NCBI GenBank assembly: GCA_024305405.1
Contig: JAKNDB010000075.1
Coordinates: 620,001 to 684,000 of the forward strand
DNA from: Dirofilaria immitis
Lineage: Eukaryota > Nematoda > Chromadorea > Rhabditida > Onchocercidae
Reading direction: 5' to 3'
Length of the DNA: 64,000 nucleotides
Both the position numbers and the translations under genes were made by a program. The notes below the pieces were generated by a model. That model searched no databases, was not told the origin of the DNA, and saw only the letters and a list, made by a program, of their open reading frames with translations. Numbering within the stretch: the first letter of the stretch is position 1; each line of letters opens with the position of its first letter. Below are positions 27,225 to 38,192 of this stretch, in pieces.

Positions 27225-27640
27225 AGTTATATTTATTATCGACACCTATATATATATATATATATAGGTGTCGATATATATATATACAGATAATAACTAA
27301 TAAATATATTAATTTACTTATCATGATATAAATAAAATTGAATAAATAATTACTAAATTGATAATAGTACTGATTATCGATATCTATGTATATATATCGA
27401 TATCTATGTATATATTGATAATAAATATAACTAATAAATATATTAATTTACTTATCATGATATAAATAAAATTGAATAAATAATTACTAAATTGATAATA
27501 GTATTGATTATCGATATCTATATATATATATATATCGATATCTATATATATATTGATAATAAGTACAACTAATAAATATATTAATTTACTTATCATGATA
27601 TAAATAAAATTGAATAAATAATTACTAAATTGATGATAGT
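27225..27640. repeat. Three tandem copies of a unit of about 135 bp with TATATA palindromes between them
   Basis: The segment aactaataaatatattaatt, then tacttatcatgatataaata and aattgaataaataattacta, occurs near 27294, 27427 and 27567 with almost no change. The spacers contain gatatctatatatatata blocks. A perfect 40-bp palindrome at 27237-27276 sits at the left end. Confidence 0.8.
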
Positions 27641-27959
27641 ATTGGTTTAATATTAAAATTTATTCGATTAATCAATTCAAATTTTAAGTATGAATTAACA
27701 AAAATTTATTTTTCTTGAAAATTATCATTAATTCTTAGGAATATGGAATTGTTGAATTTTGATTGACATATATGTGCTAAGCTAACTTATCATTTGACCT
27801 TTTAAAAATATCAGAATGTAAATTTTGTTTTTCTTCCAAATATCAAAATTTCTTATAATATTAAATATCAATGATCGCAATAACATTTTACATAATAGTA
27901 TATAAAGTATTTGATCATATATGGTACGGTAGTTAATTCGCTGCACTGTAAATATTAAT

Positions 27960-28265
27960 TTCTTTACGTCGATTATTATCGAGATTGATTCTCAACAATA
28001 ATTTCATGTTTCACATTGATTACATCTAGATTGATTCTCAACAACAACTTGATGCTCCACATTGATTATTGCTTTTTAGTAGCAACTTGATGCATTACAT
28101 TGATTATAGCGAGAATGATTCGCAACAACAATTTGATACTTCACGTTGATTATCTCGAGATTGATTCTCAACAACAACTTGATGCTCCACATTGATTATT
28201 GCTTTTAGTAGCAATTTGATGCATCACATTGATTATAGCGAGATTAATTCTCAATAATAGTTACA
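27960..28265. repeat. Diverged repeats of about 60 bp (cacattgattatctcgagattgattc)
   Basis: Five or so copies of a unit combining cattgattat, gagattgattctcaacaa and caacttgatgctcc. Two copies (28010-28075 and 28140-28210) are almost identical over more than 60 bp, which points to recent duplication of a double unit. Confidence 0.7.
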
Positions 28266-31200
28266 TGTTTTCATGTTTATTAATTTTTTTTTTTTTGGAA
28301 ACTTGAATATTGCAAATTATAAATTGTAAAATAAAAATAATGAATGATTATAAATTCTTGAATCATATTGATTTATCAATAACCTATTTATATCATTCCT
28401 TTTCTATCCAAGCTTTCCAGGATAATTTAATAAATTCGGTAATCATATTGTTTATCTGAATAACATTGAAATATGATCTTACTTTTTGCTAATTTGTTCC
28501 AAATGAAATGAAAATGAAACCAAATAGATATCATTAATTTTGGCAATAAAAAAAAATTGAAAAATCAAATAATATAATAATTGATAATATTTTATCAGCA
28601 TATCTTTTCTTGTAGCAAAATTAGATAAAAAGTTTTGTTGATCGGCTAAAAGCTTAACAAATTTTAATCATAACCCTATTATCAATGCAATATTTTCCTC
28701 TAATTAATCTAAAACAATAATCGTTTTCATTTTTCCAAAATTTTTTCCTACAAAAATTTACTTATATAATAATTAGCAATTAACAGTTTGAACGATTAAT
28801 TCATAATATCGAATTAATACAAAAAAAATGAATAAATAAACAAATAAATTTGATATTTTGATTAAATTTTATGTCAAAAAAAAATAAAATAATATTTACA
28901 AATAATAAATTATTTAGGAAAAATTTTTATTTTAAAATATCACTAAAGAAAAATTTATCCATTCCAAAAAATATTATCATGAGAATTGAATTTATATAAT
29001 AAATATAATAAAATCTTAAGAAATATTATAGCCTTTTGGTAGTTTGACTAATAAAAAATAAAAATTACGAAAAATAAATAAAAAAAAATGAATAATCAAT
29101 GAAATGAAAGACTAACATTTCATTTAAAATGTTTTTATGTAAATTTTTTTTTTTTTGAAAATATTTTGATAAATTTTTGAAATAATAAAATGAAAATTTA
29201 TCATATCAAAATTAATTTATCATATTAAAATTATATTTTATATAAACAAATTTTGTTAATATTTTATTTTATTAAATTTGTCACTTTTAAAAACAAAATA
29301 TTTTTGAATGAAATTTACTTAGCTATCATATTTTCGATCACTTTAAGCTTATCAATTATCAAATTAAATTAGCATTTTGTAAATAATAAAGCAGAAAGAG
29401 AGAGTGAAACGATTGAGATAAAAGATTTTAAGCAAAAATTTTTTAAATTATTTTATTGAATTATTGATAATAAAAAATTTGAAAAACAATAAAAGAAAAT
29501 GATAATTAGAGAGAAAAAGAAAATAATAATTAAAATTTTTTAACTTATTTTTTTGCGCAATAAATTAAATATCATAGTATTATGATGATAGTATTATGAT
29601 ACATAAACACATACATATAAGAAATTATTGTAGAAAATCTCGAACTTATAGATTTGAAAGTTATAAATTGAATCCGTGAAGTTATGATATTTGAATTTTA
29701 AGATACGAATAATATTTATTCCTCTTTTTCAGGATATACTCGTGATAGTGCTTGCAAACTGTTGCTTACTTTTATTATTAATTAGTTGATTGATCGATTG
29801 ATTGGTTAATCAATCGAATCATTGCTTAACTGATAATTTAATAGTTAACGCAATTTCTGCCATTTTTTTTTTGATAAATTATTATTACAATTAGTAATGC
29901 AAACGCATAATTTCCATATCCAAATGGATAAAAATGAATTACAAAATTCTCGAATTAATAAATTCAAACTAAATTTGATAGTTAATCTTTCAATAAGTTT
30001 AATTCCTATTTGGGTCCATTTCATATATTATCAAATAATCATTTAATGTTACTTTTTTCCTGTTTTTATCATTAATGCATTACATTTGTTATCATTTGAT
30101 TTCTTAATGTAATCCATACAGAAGGAAAATTGACAAATTTCAGTACTTTATTAATTTTTTTCATGCAATAAAATAAATTATTTAATTATTATTATTATTA
30201 TTACTATAATTAATTAATTATTATTAATATGATAATTATATAATTATTATTAATATGATAAATAGTTAATTATTTCATTTCATATTACTTTAATAATATT
30301 TAAAGTATTTATGTACAAATTTTTTTGTTATTTGTTGGCATTTTTGAAAATTTCAAAATTTCTCGAATTATTTATTTTTAATTTTTTATTAGTTTTTTTA
30401 AAATGTTTTCTAATGATTTATTCAAAATGATTTCCAATTTATTATCATTTATAAATTTATATATTGATAACAGTTGATTATTGCTTAATTTTATTGCAAT
30501 CACTGATAAGATAATAATTATGTTTATCCCAGCATATTCAGCAGCAATTTATGATAGCTTAATTTTTGTCCCTTATGTTATTATTATTATTGTTATTATT
30601 ATTATTATTATTATTAATATTGTTATTATTTTTATCACTATCACTATTATTTTCGATTTGATATTATTGCTAAACAAATTTTGATCATACTATCAATTAA
30701 AATTGATAAATGCAATTTAAATAATTTTAGATGTTAGTATAAAATTTTAAAATTTGCAATGAATTTATTTTGATTGATTAATTTTATTATCAAATATTAT
30801 CAGTTTGTTTTAAGAAGTGATTATTATTAAATACTATCATATGCAATTATCTTTGCTTTATCAAAATATTTCTATTGTTTATTAATTATTCGTCTTCTTC
30901 TTCTTTTATTGTTTATTAATTCGTCTTCTTCTCCTTCTTTTGTTTTATTTATTTAATTTCAAAAAGAAAAAAAAGTAAATAAATAAATAAATAAACAGTA
31001 GTGGTAATATTTATAAATGCATATAAATAAATGAAAAATTTTGAAAGAAATAAATAATATAAAATATATATAAGTATATGAATATATATATCAATAATAT
31101 ATAAATAAATCGTTCTTTTTCTTATATTTATTCTCTCTCTCTCTGTTCTATTCTATTCTTATTCTCTTTTCAATTTTTAAAATTGATAAAATGAAAGTAT

Positions 31201-32315
31201 AAAAAGAAAGGAATATTTTTTTTGTACAAAAAATAGAAAAATAAAAGAGAATATGTTGGATATATTTGAAAAGTAATGCCAAGAAAAGAATATAAAATTT
31301 TTTTTTTTTCTTTTATGAATTCATCGGATGCTTTCTCATTATTGATGCAAGAAACGATTGAATAATATTAGAAAAATAAAAATAAAATAAAAAAATCATA
31401 TCATAAAAAGGAAAATATAAAATATACGAGAGAGAGATATAGAGAGAGAGGGAAGGAAAGAGGAACAGAGAAAGAGTGACAGGGAGAGAGAGAGAAAAAA
31501 GAAAGAAAAAGTAGCCAAAAAATTATTTTTTTTTTTATCAATACCTTAATGGGTGGTCTTCTGTTAAAAAAAAAAATAAAAGGCAAAGCAAAGCAAAGTA
31601 AAGCAAAAAAAAAAAAAAAAGATTGATACAGGTAGATAGATAGTAATAGGCTGAATAATATGTCTATCTATGATCTATTCATCTACCTGTTTACTGTTTC
31701 TCTATTAGCCATAGATTTTGTTTATTTCTCATTTATCCATTCACTTTCTAATATTCACTTTTTTTCTTTCCCTTCTTCTTCTTCTTTATCAATAAACATT
31801 CCATTGATAGTGATAGATTGAAAAATAAAGATTTTTTGTTAAACTATTCTACCATAATATTCCAAAAAAAAAAAAGAAAGAAAGAAAGGAAGAAAGCAAT
31901 GAAGAAATGGTAATCTGAAAGTATGAAGTTTATTAGTTGAGAAAGAAAAAGCAAATATGATAAAAATATAATAACAAATAATAAATCATAATAAATCGCT
32001 TACTGTAATAAAAAAAAACGAAAATAATCTTAGTAATAATAATAGAACAAAAAGTGTAAAAAGAGGAGAAGAGAAAAGGAAAAAAGAGAAAGGAAAATAG
32101 AGAGAAGAGAATGAAAGAGAAAAAAATATATATATAAGTATATTCAATACAATTTTTAAAGAAAAAGAAAAAGAAAAAATTTACAACAATAACGAATGAT
32201 TAAATATGAATAGATGAAAGTGGTGAAAAAGGCAATAAAAGTTTAAGGGAATGATTCAAAAAATAAATTTATCGAAGAAATTATTTTAATTTAAAAATTT
32301 ATTTTTTTAGTTTTG

Positions 32316-32708
32316 CGAAATATTTGAATAATTTGCGAAATATTTGAAGAATTTGCGAACTATTCGAATAATTCGCGAAACTTTTGCTTAATTTACAAAA
32401 TGCCTAATTTGCGAAATATCTGAATAACTTGCGAAACTTTTGCTTAATTTACGAAATGCTTAATTTGCGAAATATCTGAATAATTTGCGAAACATTTGCT
32501 TAATTTACGAAATATCTGAATAACCTACGAACATTTGTTTAATTCACGAAATGCTTAAATTGCAGAATATTTGAATAATTTGCGAAATATTTGCTTAATT
32601 TGCGAAGTATTTGAACAGTTTACGAAATATTTATTTGATTTGAGGAGTATTTGAATAGTTTCTGAAATATTTGAATAATTTGCGAAATATTTGCTTAATT
32701 TGCGAAAT
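32316..32708. repeat. Dense array of a unit of about 20 bp (tttgcgaaatatttgaataa)
   Basis: About 19 copies of a 17-24 bp unit built on aatttgcgaaatatttg. Individual copies vary by a few bases and some are shortened. No open reading frame runs through it. Confidence 0.8.
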
Positions 32709-34079
32709 AAACAAATGTATGCTCATTTGATAAAATGATATTCGATTTTGGTATAAATTGCTTTGTTTTAAAACGTTACAAAGTTATTTTTAATTTCATA
32801 ATTTTTAATCAATTAGAAATCAAAATATTTCCTTTTTTACCAATACGTTTGATAGTTTCGATTTTTTCAAAAAATTTTCTGAAAAAAATCAAATTCTGAA
32901 AGGCTGAAATAAATCTGAGTGCAGCGAATTGCTAAGTTTTACGGCTATCAAACTTTTTTGAATAAAATTCGTTTAAGTAATAAACTTTGGAAAATATATG
33001 TTCTATCGCTTTTCCGATAAGTTCAATTACCAATGTTTTGGGACTAAGTTTTATCATTATGTTATTTCATTAGTTATATAAATTCAAACTATGCATATTT
33101 CAGGATTATACATTCTACATTCATTCATTCGTATTATAATCCTGTATATGATTTGGAATCTAATTATTTGTTAAAATTTAATCATAATAAATTAACTTGA
33201 CGATTACAAAAGTGATGATTCAGTGATATATAAAAACTTTGGAATTATCGAGAATTTTATAATTGCTAAAAATTTCACAATTTATGGAATTATCTGAAAG
33301 AGCTTTAAAACATTCAAATTTATAAATAATTAATAAAAAATAACTTTTCCTGAATACTTTTATAAATACAAAAATACAACAAAGATATCAATCAGAAATT
33401 TAATCCTAAAATGATAATTTTTTAAATTTCAAATATTTCAATTATTCTTTAAATTGAATATATCCGATCAATGTTATAAATTATTGAACAAATATTCAAT
33501 AAGTCGCAAAATTTCAATATCGCCTAACCGTCTCGATAACAATGAAGATAAAATGATAGCTTAATTGATTTCTTTTTTATCATAATCAATTAAGTAGACT
33601 TAATAAGCATTTTAGCTAGTATGCTACCAACAAAATAATACACACTCATCTAAACACACTAATATGTAACTATCATCGCGAATTTTTTTGCATAACGAAC
33701 CGAAACCTAAACTAATAAACGCAAATTATTTAGGTAAACTATTCAATCTATGATGTAATTCAGTCGAGAGTTTAATGTAAATATTTATTCAATCAATTAG
33801 TACATGTTATGAAATGTATATATTTACGAACGATTTGTAAAATTTTAAACTTAAAGATTTTTGATGGAAATAAATTGGTAAATATTTGAATTTGTAATCT
33901 GAAAATTCGATTGCAATTTTCCGAAAAAAAAAAGATTTTTACAAAATGAAAGAAAAAAATGAGAAATACTAAAATATATTCATTGTATTGCATCATAACG
34001 ATAAAAATTATTCAAATAATTAAATTTATATAATTCTTTTTTTTACTTTCTCATGCAAAATATGCGTTGCTTATGAAAT

Positions 34080-34205
34080 TGTCAACTTTGATTATTTGAC
34101 CTTTTGATAAATTATCATCTTTGATTTTTGACCGTTTTGATAAACTATCATCTTCGATTTTTGACTTTTTCGATAAACTATCATTTTTGATTTTTTGATC
34201 TTTTT
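34080..34205. repeat. 33-bp repeat, about four copies
   Basis: The unit gataaactatcatctttgat followed by ttttgacc is repeated with few changes. Because 33 is a multiple of three, the minus strand stays open (34051-34257) and encodes an 11-residue repeat of the type SKIKDDSLSKR. There is no other sign that this is a gene. Confidence 0.75.
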
Positions 34206-35144
34206 TTTTTAAAAAATTGGCTAAACGATTTTTGCTTAATTTTTCTGATTGTTTCAAATTTATTCATGATATCTCTATTATAGCAAATTATACTTATTGA
34301 TCAATAATAAAAGTTAACGTTATCAAAATATCAATTCTGATAATTCAAAATATTTCAACAAATCAAAAATATCAATTTCTGATAGAAAAAGGAAAAAAGT
34401 TTTATAATTTATCGTAAAGTTTTTATTTGCAATATATTTTAATGCTAAATTGAAAAAGCAAATTATTTATCAAACGACAAAAATTAATTGATTTAAATTT
34501 ATCCCAAATAGTAAAGTTTATTGAAATTTTTGCAAGAATAAGTAAAAAAAAGTTTCATTAAAATTTTGCATATTTTCCGATGATAGCTATTTGAAGTAAG
34601 CAAAAAATCTCTTAAAAAAAAAGGGTAAACAAAAGAAAAAAGTGAAGTGGTTCCAAATAGATGATAATGACGAAGATGAAGATGGAAAAAAAAAGAAAAA
34701 CTAATTTAAAAAAACTAGACGTTCCAGTCATCTCACTAAAATTTTTCCTCATCTTTTTGCTTTCTTTTTTTTTTTTTTATTTATTTAATATATACTTCTC
34801 AATTTAAGGTAAATCATCTTAAAAAAAAAAAAGGTTTGAGTAGTAATAGACGTTAGAAGAGATAAATATTTTGTTGAATATAAGAGAAATATAAATAATG
34901 TTGTAAGAGGATAAAAGGACAACAAAAAAAAAAAGACGAATTAATCTTTAGAGTAATATAAAAGTCGACAATTTTAACATTTCATATTTTTTTTTTTAAA
35001 AAAATTCAAACCAAATCAACAAAAATTCAAAAATTTTCGCGTAAATACAATTCAACAGATTATTCGTCTCAAATAGTTAAGGAAACGAAAAAAAAAAAAG
35101 AAGAAAGGAAACGAGAATTTTCAATAAATTTTTTGAATTCAAAA

Positions 35145-37032
35145 ATGATGATCGCTAAAAATTGCTAATTGTTGCAATTCTTTGCATACTACAACATTTT
35201 GCCGTATGTTTTTTCTTTCTTTAATTTTAATTTGAATTAATAAATTTTAATTTTAATTCTTATAAATTAGTATTAAAATATGCATTTGCTGCATTACAAT
35301 AATAAAATAATAATAATCTAATATTACAAAATTTTATTCTCATTTTAAAAATTCATTATTAATTTTAAAGTATTATTCGATTTCATCCTTTATTATATTT
35401 GATTTCTAGTACTCACTGCTAAATTTAATAAGTTTCAAATATTTATTTTATGTTATATTCCATTATCATTTATCATTTATCATTTTCCTCTCATACATAT
35501 CACAATGTTTTATTTCTTATGAAATTTCTTTTTTTTTTAAAAATGCTTAAAAGATTGATTGAAAATTGCAGTAATTTAATAGTTCATACAATAATAGTAG
35601 TAATAAGAATGATGATAATATTATAGTGGTAGTAATCGAGCTTCATCATATAATTAGTAACAATAATGATAATAATATTATTATCAGTAGCAATAATAAT
35701 AATAATAACAACAAGCAGTATAATAGTTAATGTAAATAACATAACCAACTTAATGATATTAGAATAAATTAATAGCATGATAAGAGAATTGAATTATTTG
35801 CAAGCAATAATGATAATGATATAGGGTTAATCAATAATGATATAGGGTTAATCAATAATGATATAGGGTTAATCAATATAGATATAGGATTAATCAATGA
35901 TGATATAGGATTAATCAATTATATACAATAATAGTAATAATATTAATAATGATAATAATTATTATAATATGATCAATTAAGATAAAGATTTATTTGTAAA
36001 TAATATGTTTTTTTTTCTATAGAATTTCTCGAACTTTTTATAGTACTTAACGGAAATAACAGAAGATCGTAGAAATCATCGAATTAAACGACAATGTGGA
36101 TGTTGTTCATGTTATGGTGGTATTGGTCCATCATCATGTTCATGCTCATCATTCTGTCCATGTGCTCCTGGTACTACTAATACAGCAGCATATGCAAATT
36201 ATGCAAATGCTTATAATAATATCGGATACGGTATTAATGGTATCAATTTTAATGCTGCATATGATGGTTATGGTTTAAATACGGCAAATTCATATGGCGC
36301 AGTATGTATATATATTACTTGGCTTTTATTGCTTGGCTTTTTTTTTTCTAAATATATATATATATGAAGCAGACAGAAAATAAAAAACGCTGAAAAAAAA
36401 ATTATAGCAAATATTAAGAAATAATAAATATATGATAATAATTTAATACTGATTATGATAACATTTTTATTTTCTATTACTGATACTGGACAATTATTAA
36501 CGGAAGATTAAATTATGATAATATATATATAATCGGAAATGATTAAACTAAAAATTTTTTAGAATTAACAATTATTAAATAAATAATATACTTATTTTTG
36601 TAATAATTAAGATATATTTTAGTAAAATTAAATGATTTTATGTAATTTTTAAATAAAATAAAATTTAAAAACAGAAAAGAATTATCAGAAATTAGATTAT
36701 TATTAATTTTTGTATTTTAATTAATTATTATTTTCTATTTTTAGTATGGTCAATATCCAAATGCATACGGTACGAATTATAATTATGGAATTGGATGTGG
36801 TACAGGTGGAACAGGAACATCAACATCATGTGGTACAGGCAATATATTTCCATATAATATTGGTGGTTATGGTGGCGGTTATGGTACCGGTAATATGGGA
36901 TATATTTATCCACAAACAACTGGTTGTTCGACAGCATTTAATACTCGTTGCTATTGTGGAACAGGTTATTCACCATGCAATAATGGTGGTTTATGTTGTC
37001 GAAATATTGGTAATGGTCTGATGAAACGTTGA
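35145..37032 (+). CDS. Secreted Cys/Gly/Tyr-rich protein with KRQ processing site (three exons; frame break in exon 1)
   Basis: Not assignable to a named family. Exons: 35145-35203, 36044-36301, 36745-37032. Introns 1 and 2 have donors GTATGT and acceptors TTTATAG and TTTTTAG, both phase 0. Exon 1 starts ATGATG and would code a signal peptide with the hydrophobic run LLIVAILCIL ending just before the donor, but only if the A5 run at 35157-35161 has one more A; as printed it stops after seven codons. Exon 2 opens with an acidic/basic propeptide ending RIKRQ, a furin-like site common in nematode cuticle proteins, then CGCCSCYGG and CSCSSFCPC. Exon 3 is rich in Gly, Tyr, Asn and Thr and ends with paired cysteines (RCYCGTGYSPC, GGLCC) before TGA. 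The full product is about 201 residues, probably extracellular, structural (cuticle or eggshell-like) by composition. An AATAAA lies at 37085-37090. Exons 2 and 3 are well supported; exon 1 is inferred. Confidence 0.78.
35811..35925. repeat. 21-bp tandem repeat in intron 1 of the secreted-protein gene
   Basis: Five copies of a unit reading aatgatatagggttaatcaa. The first three are identical; the last two carry gatatagg-to-ggatt changes. It lies between exons 1 and 2 of the secreted-protein gene. Confidence 0.85.
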
Positions 37033-37084
37033 AATTTTTTTGTTATATAAATCTATTAATTAATATATACATATATGTGATAAT

Positions 37085-37090
37085 AATAAA
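37085..37090 (+). terminator. Polyadenylation signal of the secreted-protein gene
   Basis: AATAAA 53 bases after the stop codon, followed by a T-rich stretch. This is a normal nematode 3' UTR length. Confidence 0.5.
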
Positions 37091-38192
37091 TCATTTTCAT
37101 TTAATTAAAAGAAAATTTTTTTAATTTTTTAATTTCTATTAATAATTAAAAATTTTCTATTCATATAATAATAGCATCAAAGTGATATATCGAATGGATT
37201 GATTAAATAAAATTTGATTTGGTTTTTTTCTTTTTTTTTTTAATTGTTTCAATATTCTGTCCTATTTTAATATATCATTTTTATTTATTATCTTTTTTCC
37301 TTATTTCTTTTGCTATTTTAAAAATAATTTTGAATAAAATTTTTCATAAAAACAATTTTATTAAATAAATTATTACAATTTGCTATTTAGCATATTTTAT
37401 GCAAATTAAAATTTAACACTACTTTGATTATTTCTTTTTTTTTCATCGTTTCTATGTTAGATATATGAAAATATAAAGTTTTTAAGTGCCAAATAGTCTT
37501 GACATTATGTTGAAAATATTAGAAGTAAAATGCATTTAAAGTAATTTAAATTTACGAGAATTATTTAGCATATGCGTATCATAGGAAAAAATTTCGACAA
37601 TCAGATTGAAAATAATTAATGCAATTAAAAAATTGTTTTTTATCTCTAATTTTTTTGAAAAGGTAATAAATAATTATGGAAAAATAATATCAAAATGTCT
37701 TACAAACGAAAACTTACAGCCTTTCAATAAATTAAACTTATACATAAACTTTTATTAAATTTAATCGAAGAAAATTATAAGCATAATAAGATTGATATAA
37801 TAGATTTGACAGAGAAGAAATATTTCGAAAATTTTGAAAGATTTTGTTAAATTTCAAAAATCTTTAATTATTCAAATTTTTGCATACTTATACTATAAAC
37901 TATTGAAAATAAAATTTTTTTCTATAAAACGTTTTTAAATTTCAAATAAATTCCATTTTATTTAATAAAATTACATAATTGAAATTTTTTAAAGTATGCA
38001 AAAATTTGAAAAAAAATCTTAATGAAACAAATAATTTTTATCACTTCCAACATTTCAATAAATAAATATATCTGAATGAAATATTCGAATATGCAAATTA
38101 TACAAATATGCTATCAAAAAAGCATAAAGAATATAATTTAAAGAATACAATTTAAAATTTGCATAAAATTATGAATTATTGAAATTAATGAA
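37091..38192. other. Intergenic AT-rich spacer between convergent genes
   Basis: Separates the plus-strand secreted-protein gene from the minus-strand LIM gene; their 3' ends face each other. No open frame or repeat of note. It presumably contains both 3' UTR ends. Confidence 0.6.

Larger units (their letters stand above)
16321..35144. other. Gene-poor AT-rich DNA with many tandem arrays
   Basis: Nearly 19 kb without a supported gene. Open frames in it are made of microsatellites (21106-21240 GAT type, 23284-23410 TGTA type, 25565-25675 and 25820-26060 ACAT/TGTA type, 26820-26835 GAT type) or hydrophobic ATT runs (30575-30620). Minisatellites are listed individually. I saw no conserved protein motif or RNA gene. 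Confidence 0.65.

Noticed and set aside
34051..34257. 68-codon minus-strand frame with SKIKDDSLSKR repeats
   Set aside because: A 33-bp repeat keeps the frame open; there is no splice, start or homology evidence.
36096..37021. Plus- and minus-strand open frames overlapping the secreted-protein exons
   Set aside because: Shadows of exons 2 and 3; the chosen frame fits splice sites, phases and a Cys/Gly pattern.
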